DNA from: Kribbella jejuensis
GTDB taxonomy: Bacteria > Actinomycetota > Actinomycetes > Propionibacteriales > Kribbellaceae
Direction of reading: 5' to 3'
NCBI RefSeq assembly: GCF_006715085.1
Contig: NZ_VFMM01000002.1
Span: 744,001 to 808,000, forward strand
DNA length: 64,000 nt
Under the pieces are notes generated by a model. It was given only the letters and a program-made list of their open reading frames with translations. It was not told the DNA's origin and ran no database searches. Shown here one piece after another: positions 61,891 through 64,000 of this stretch (positions are counted from its first letter, which is position 1; each line of letters starts with the position of its first letter). Position numbers and translations under genes: made by a program.

Positions 61891-63477
61891 ATGGGTGAGG
61901 GGACCGTCACGGGGCTGGGGCATGCCGGGTTGCGGGTGGATGCGGGTGGGGTGCGGATTCTGGCGGATCCGTGGTTGTCCGCCGGTGGCGCGTTCCTGGG
62001 GGCGTGGTTTCCGTTTCCGGACAACTCGCATCTGGTGACGCCGGAGTTGCTCGACGTGGATCTGGTGGTGGTGTCGCACGAGCATCTCGATCACCTGGAC
62101 CTGGACCTGCTCGCCGGGCTGCCGGAGAGCGTGCCGGTGGTGATCCCGCGGTATCCGTCGACGATCATGCAGCGCCGGTTGCGCGCGATCGGGCGGACCC
62201 GGGTCGTCGTACTCGACGCATGGCAGCGGTATCCGCTGAACGGCGACGACTGGCTGACGGTGATCCCCGAGCAGTGCCCGATGAGCCACGACGCCGCCGT
62301 CCTGTTCAAGCTCGGCGAGCGGAGCGTGCTGCACACCAACGACGCCCGGATCTCGCTGTCCCAGGCACGCCGGGCGATGGCCGAGGTCGGCGGGCCGCTG
62401 GACGTGATGGGCGTGCAGATGTCCGGTGCCAGTTGGCACCCGGTCCGGTACGAGTACGACGAGGTCGAGCGCGAGCGGATCGCGACGATCAAGCGGGTCG
62501 GCAAGTTCAAGGCCGTCACCCGGCTGGTCCGCCAGGTCCGGCCGCGGCTGGTGATGCCGTACGCCGGTCCGCCGTGCTTCCTCGACGACGACCTGTTCGA
62601 GCTGAACAGCGGCCTGCGCCCGGGCGGCATCTTCCCCGACCAGGGCGAGGCGCTGGCGTGGCTCGCGGACCGGATCCCCGACCAGCCGGGCGTCTGCCTG
62701 CTGCCGGGCGACCAGATCCGGTTGGACGACCTCAGCACCACCAGGGATCCGCACTGGAAGGACTTCCGGCTCGACGCCGGACCGGAGGAGCGGAGGCGGT
62801 ACCTGACCGAGTACGCCGCCCGCCGGCGGCCGGCCATCGACGCCGCCTGGGCCGCGAACCCCGTGTCGCGGCCCGGGTTGGCCCAACGCTTCAAGACCCA
62901 CCTGGAATCGCTCGGCACGCTCTCGGAGTACTTCCTCGCCAGGATCGGGATGACGCTGCGCTTCGACGTCTCCGGACCGCACGGCGGCGTCTGGGACGCG
63001 CACATCGGACCGGACCGGGTGGTCGTCGATCTCGACGGCGGCGCGGGTCATGCCGACTACCGGCTGACCATGGACGGCCGCTGGCTCGACGGTGTCGTGT
63101 CCGGCCGGACCCGCTGGGAGGAACTCCTGCTGTCGATGCGGTTCACCGCGCGCCGGCAACCGGACCGGTACAACGACTACCTGGTCGGCCTGCTCAAGCA
63201 CGCCGACCGGGCGGCGCTCCGGGCGGTCGAGCGCTTCGAGGCCGCCCGCGACCCGGAGGAAACCACCACGATCGTTGTCGGCGGCAAGCAGTTGCGGGTG
63301 AGCCGGTACTGCCCGCACGCCGGTGAGGACCTGGCCGAGACAGGCGTGGTGGTGAACGGCGTACTGCGCTGTCTCGGCCACAACTTCGAGTTCGACCTGA
63401 CCGACGGGACCTGCCTCAACGCCCGCTGTGACCCGGTGCTGGTGAAGCCGGCGGACTACGCGGAAGAGGCGGTCTGA
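61891..63477 (+). CDS. Metallo-beta-lactamase/Rieske fusion protein
   Basis: 528 residues from ATG 61891. N-terminal MBL fold with H63-x-H65-x-D67-H68 (SHEHLDHLDL), a later QCPMSHDAAVLF and LVMPYAGPPCF. A middle region (about 340-460) includes MTLRFDVSGPHGGVWDAHIG. The C-terminal Rieske [2Fe-2S] domain shows C474-P-H476 and C494-L-G-H497. The same two domains occur in CMP-N-acetylneuraminate hydroxylase, but there the Rieske is N-terminal. It is probably a sugar-nucleotide or amide hydroxylase. Convergent overlap of 22 bases with a sugar transferase gene, suggesting a glycan context. Confidence 0.85.
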   Translation: MGEGTVTGLGHAGLRVDAGGVRILADPWLSAGGAFLGAWFPFPDNSHLVTPELLDVDLVVVSHEHLDHLDLDLLAGLPESVPVVIPRYPSTIMQRRLRAIGRTRVVVLDAWQRYPLNGDDWLTVIPEQCPMSHDAAVLFKLGERSVLHTNDARISLSQARRAMAEVGGPLDVMGVQMSGASWHPVRYEYDEVERERIATIKRVGKFKAVTRLVRQVRPRLVMPYAGPPCFLDDDLFELNSGLRPGGIFPDQGEALAWLADRIPDQPGVCLLPGDQIRLDDLSTTRDPHWKDFRLDAGPEERRRYLTEYAARRRPAIDAAWAANPVSRPGLAQRFKTHLESLGTLSEYFLARIGMTLRFDVSGPHGGVWDAHIGPDRVVVDLDGGAGHADYRLTMDGRWLDGVVSGRTRWEELLLSMRFTARRQPDRYNDYLVGLLKHADRAALRAVERFEAARDPEETTTIVVGGKQLRVSRYCPHAGEDLAETGVVVNGVLRCLGHNFEFDLTDGTCLNARCDPVLVKPADYAEEAV

Positions 63478-64000
63478 CCCGGTACCGGTTGCTGCAGGTC
63501 CGCCAGCCCGGCGACGAACAGCCCGGTCACCAGTACGTAGTACAACGTCCGGCGGATCGTCGGCCGGTCCAGGTACTCCCGGTCGGCCGCCACCCGCAGC
63601 GGCACGAGTACCTCGAGGTACCAGCGCTCCACGTCCGTCCACCCCTCCAGCGGTACGGCGGAACGCTCGCGGTACCGCAGCTGCGCCGGACCGGTCAACC
63701 CGGGCCGCGCCAGCAGGACCGGCCGGCACTCGTCCGGGTAGCGCGCAGCCAGCGCCGCGCTCTCCGGACGCGGACCGACCAGCGTCATCTGCCCGCGCAC
63801 CACATGCCACAGCTGCGGTAGTTCGTCGATCGCGGTCCGGCGCAGGATCGCGCCGATCGGGGTGATCCGGGCATCCGTTGCCGCGGTCACCTCGGGGCCG
63901 GAGGCAACGGTCCGCATCGTGCGGAACTTGTACAGGTTGAAGAGCCGGCCGTTCTCTCCCACCCTGACCTGCCGGAAGAACACCGGCCGGCCGCTGGTGA
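63456..64000 (-). CDS. Bacterial sugar transferase (undecaprenyl-phosphate glycosyl-1-phosphate transferase), 5' partial
   Basis: The 3' part of a WbaP/WcaJ-type initiating glycosyltransferase; the frame is open to the window end (reads ..TSGRPVFFRQVRVGENG), so the membrane-spanning N-terminus lies outside. Visible motifs: LFNLYKFRTM, RRTAIDELPQLWHVVRG, LVGPRP, and RPGLTGPAQL. The enzyme would transfer a sugar-1-phosphate to lipid carrier to begin capsule or exopolysaccharide synthesis. The MBL-Rieske gene is convergent with a 22-base overlap. Confidence 0.92.
   Translation of the reverse strand, partial: TSGRPVFFRQVRVGENGRLFNLYKFRTMRTVASGPEVTAATDARITPIGAILRRTAIDELPQLWHVVRGQMTLVGPRPESAALAARYPDECRPVLLARPGLTGPAQLRYRERSAVPLEGWTDVERWYLEVLVPLRVAADREYLDRPTIRRTLYYVLVTGLFVAGLADLQQPVPGQTASSA

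Overview
The window is chromosomal DNA from a high-GC actinomycete. The evidence is strong G/C bias at third codon positions, frequent GTG starts, an F420-dependent enzyme, the actinobacterial Tad pilus layout, and an actinobacterial tmRNA. The catabolic and Rhs content suggests a soil saprophyte of the Propionibacteriales, perhaps close to Kribbella. The genus is inference only.

Layout. (1) 1-4518: 3' part of a tad (Flp pilus) operon running from the CpaF ATPase (cut by the window edge) through TadB, TadC, a pilin-like peptide, two TadE-like proteins and a TadG-like protein. (2) 4607-16047: mixed single genes, namely an NmrA-like reductase with a divergent TetR, prfB (RF2), a Cys-cluster/pentapeptide-repeat protein, an MFS exporter with an MmyB-like regulator, a LysR/EamA pair, a flavin reductase, a bacterial serpin, a TetR/SRPBCC operon with a perfect palindromic operator, a small membrane peptide and a PhzF homologue. 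(3) 16251-28932: polymorphic-toxin island. A secreted LamG protein overlaps a 2241-residue Rhs protein ending in a Hint domain and a GIY-YIG nuclease toxin. A leucine-rich-repeat protein follows with a 4-nt overlap (candidate immunity), then a decayed copy of an Rhs tail, a frameshifted small gene, an unknown ORF and a twice-frameshifted DUF416-like gene. (4) 29160-36708: pyrimidine-catabolism genes (beta-ureidopropionase, dihydropyrimidinase, F420 oxidoreductase), a HigB/HigA toxin-antitoxin pair, a cytidine-deaminase-like protein, an orphan sugar-binding lipoprotein, two small ORFs and a PfkB kinase. (5) 36882-42268: the housekeeping block ftsE-ftsX-M23 peptidase-smpB, two membrane proteins and ssrA (tmRNA) with a strong hairpin. 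(6) 42284-57849: carbohydrate island with a secreted beta-helix protein, a GntR regulator, a sugar ABC transporter, an enolase-superfamily enzyme, an SDR, a DUF4432 epimerase-like protein, a CoA-transferase, a solute-binding-like protein without a signal peptide, and an enoyl-CoA hydratase. It is followed by an FAH-SDR-GntR operon divergent from an aldo/keto reductase. (7) 57846-64000: LuxR regulator, cupin, ECF41-type sigma factor with DoxX, a GNAT remnant, a Uma2-type protein, a metallo-beta-lactamase/Rieske fusion and the 3' part of a sugar transferase.

How the parts fit. prfB, ftsEX, smpB and ssrA lie close together in many actinobacteria. Here about 29.6 kb of accessory DNA, including the toxin island, separates prfB from ftsE. 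The carbohydrate island reads as one uptake and oxidation programme. The two genes flanking its first GntR regulator share an identical 12-mer in their upstream regions, and the second half contains most enzyme types of the non-phosphorylative L-fucose pathway. The features most worth follow-up are the Rhs-Hint-GIY-YIG/LRR pair with its decayed cassettes, the CoA-transferase/signal-less binding-protein operon and the MBL-Rieske fusion.

Apart from the degenerate stretch 27307-27877, which is described below, there is no gene-free stretch longer than 300 bases. No CRISPR array, transposase or free tRNA gene was seen.
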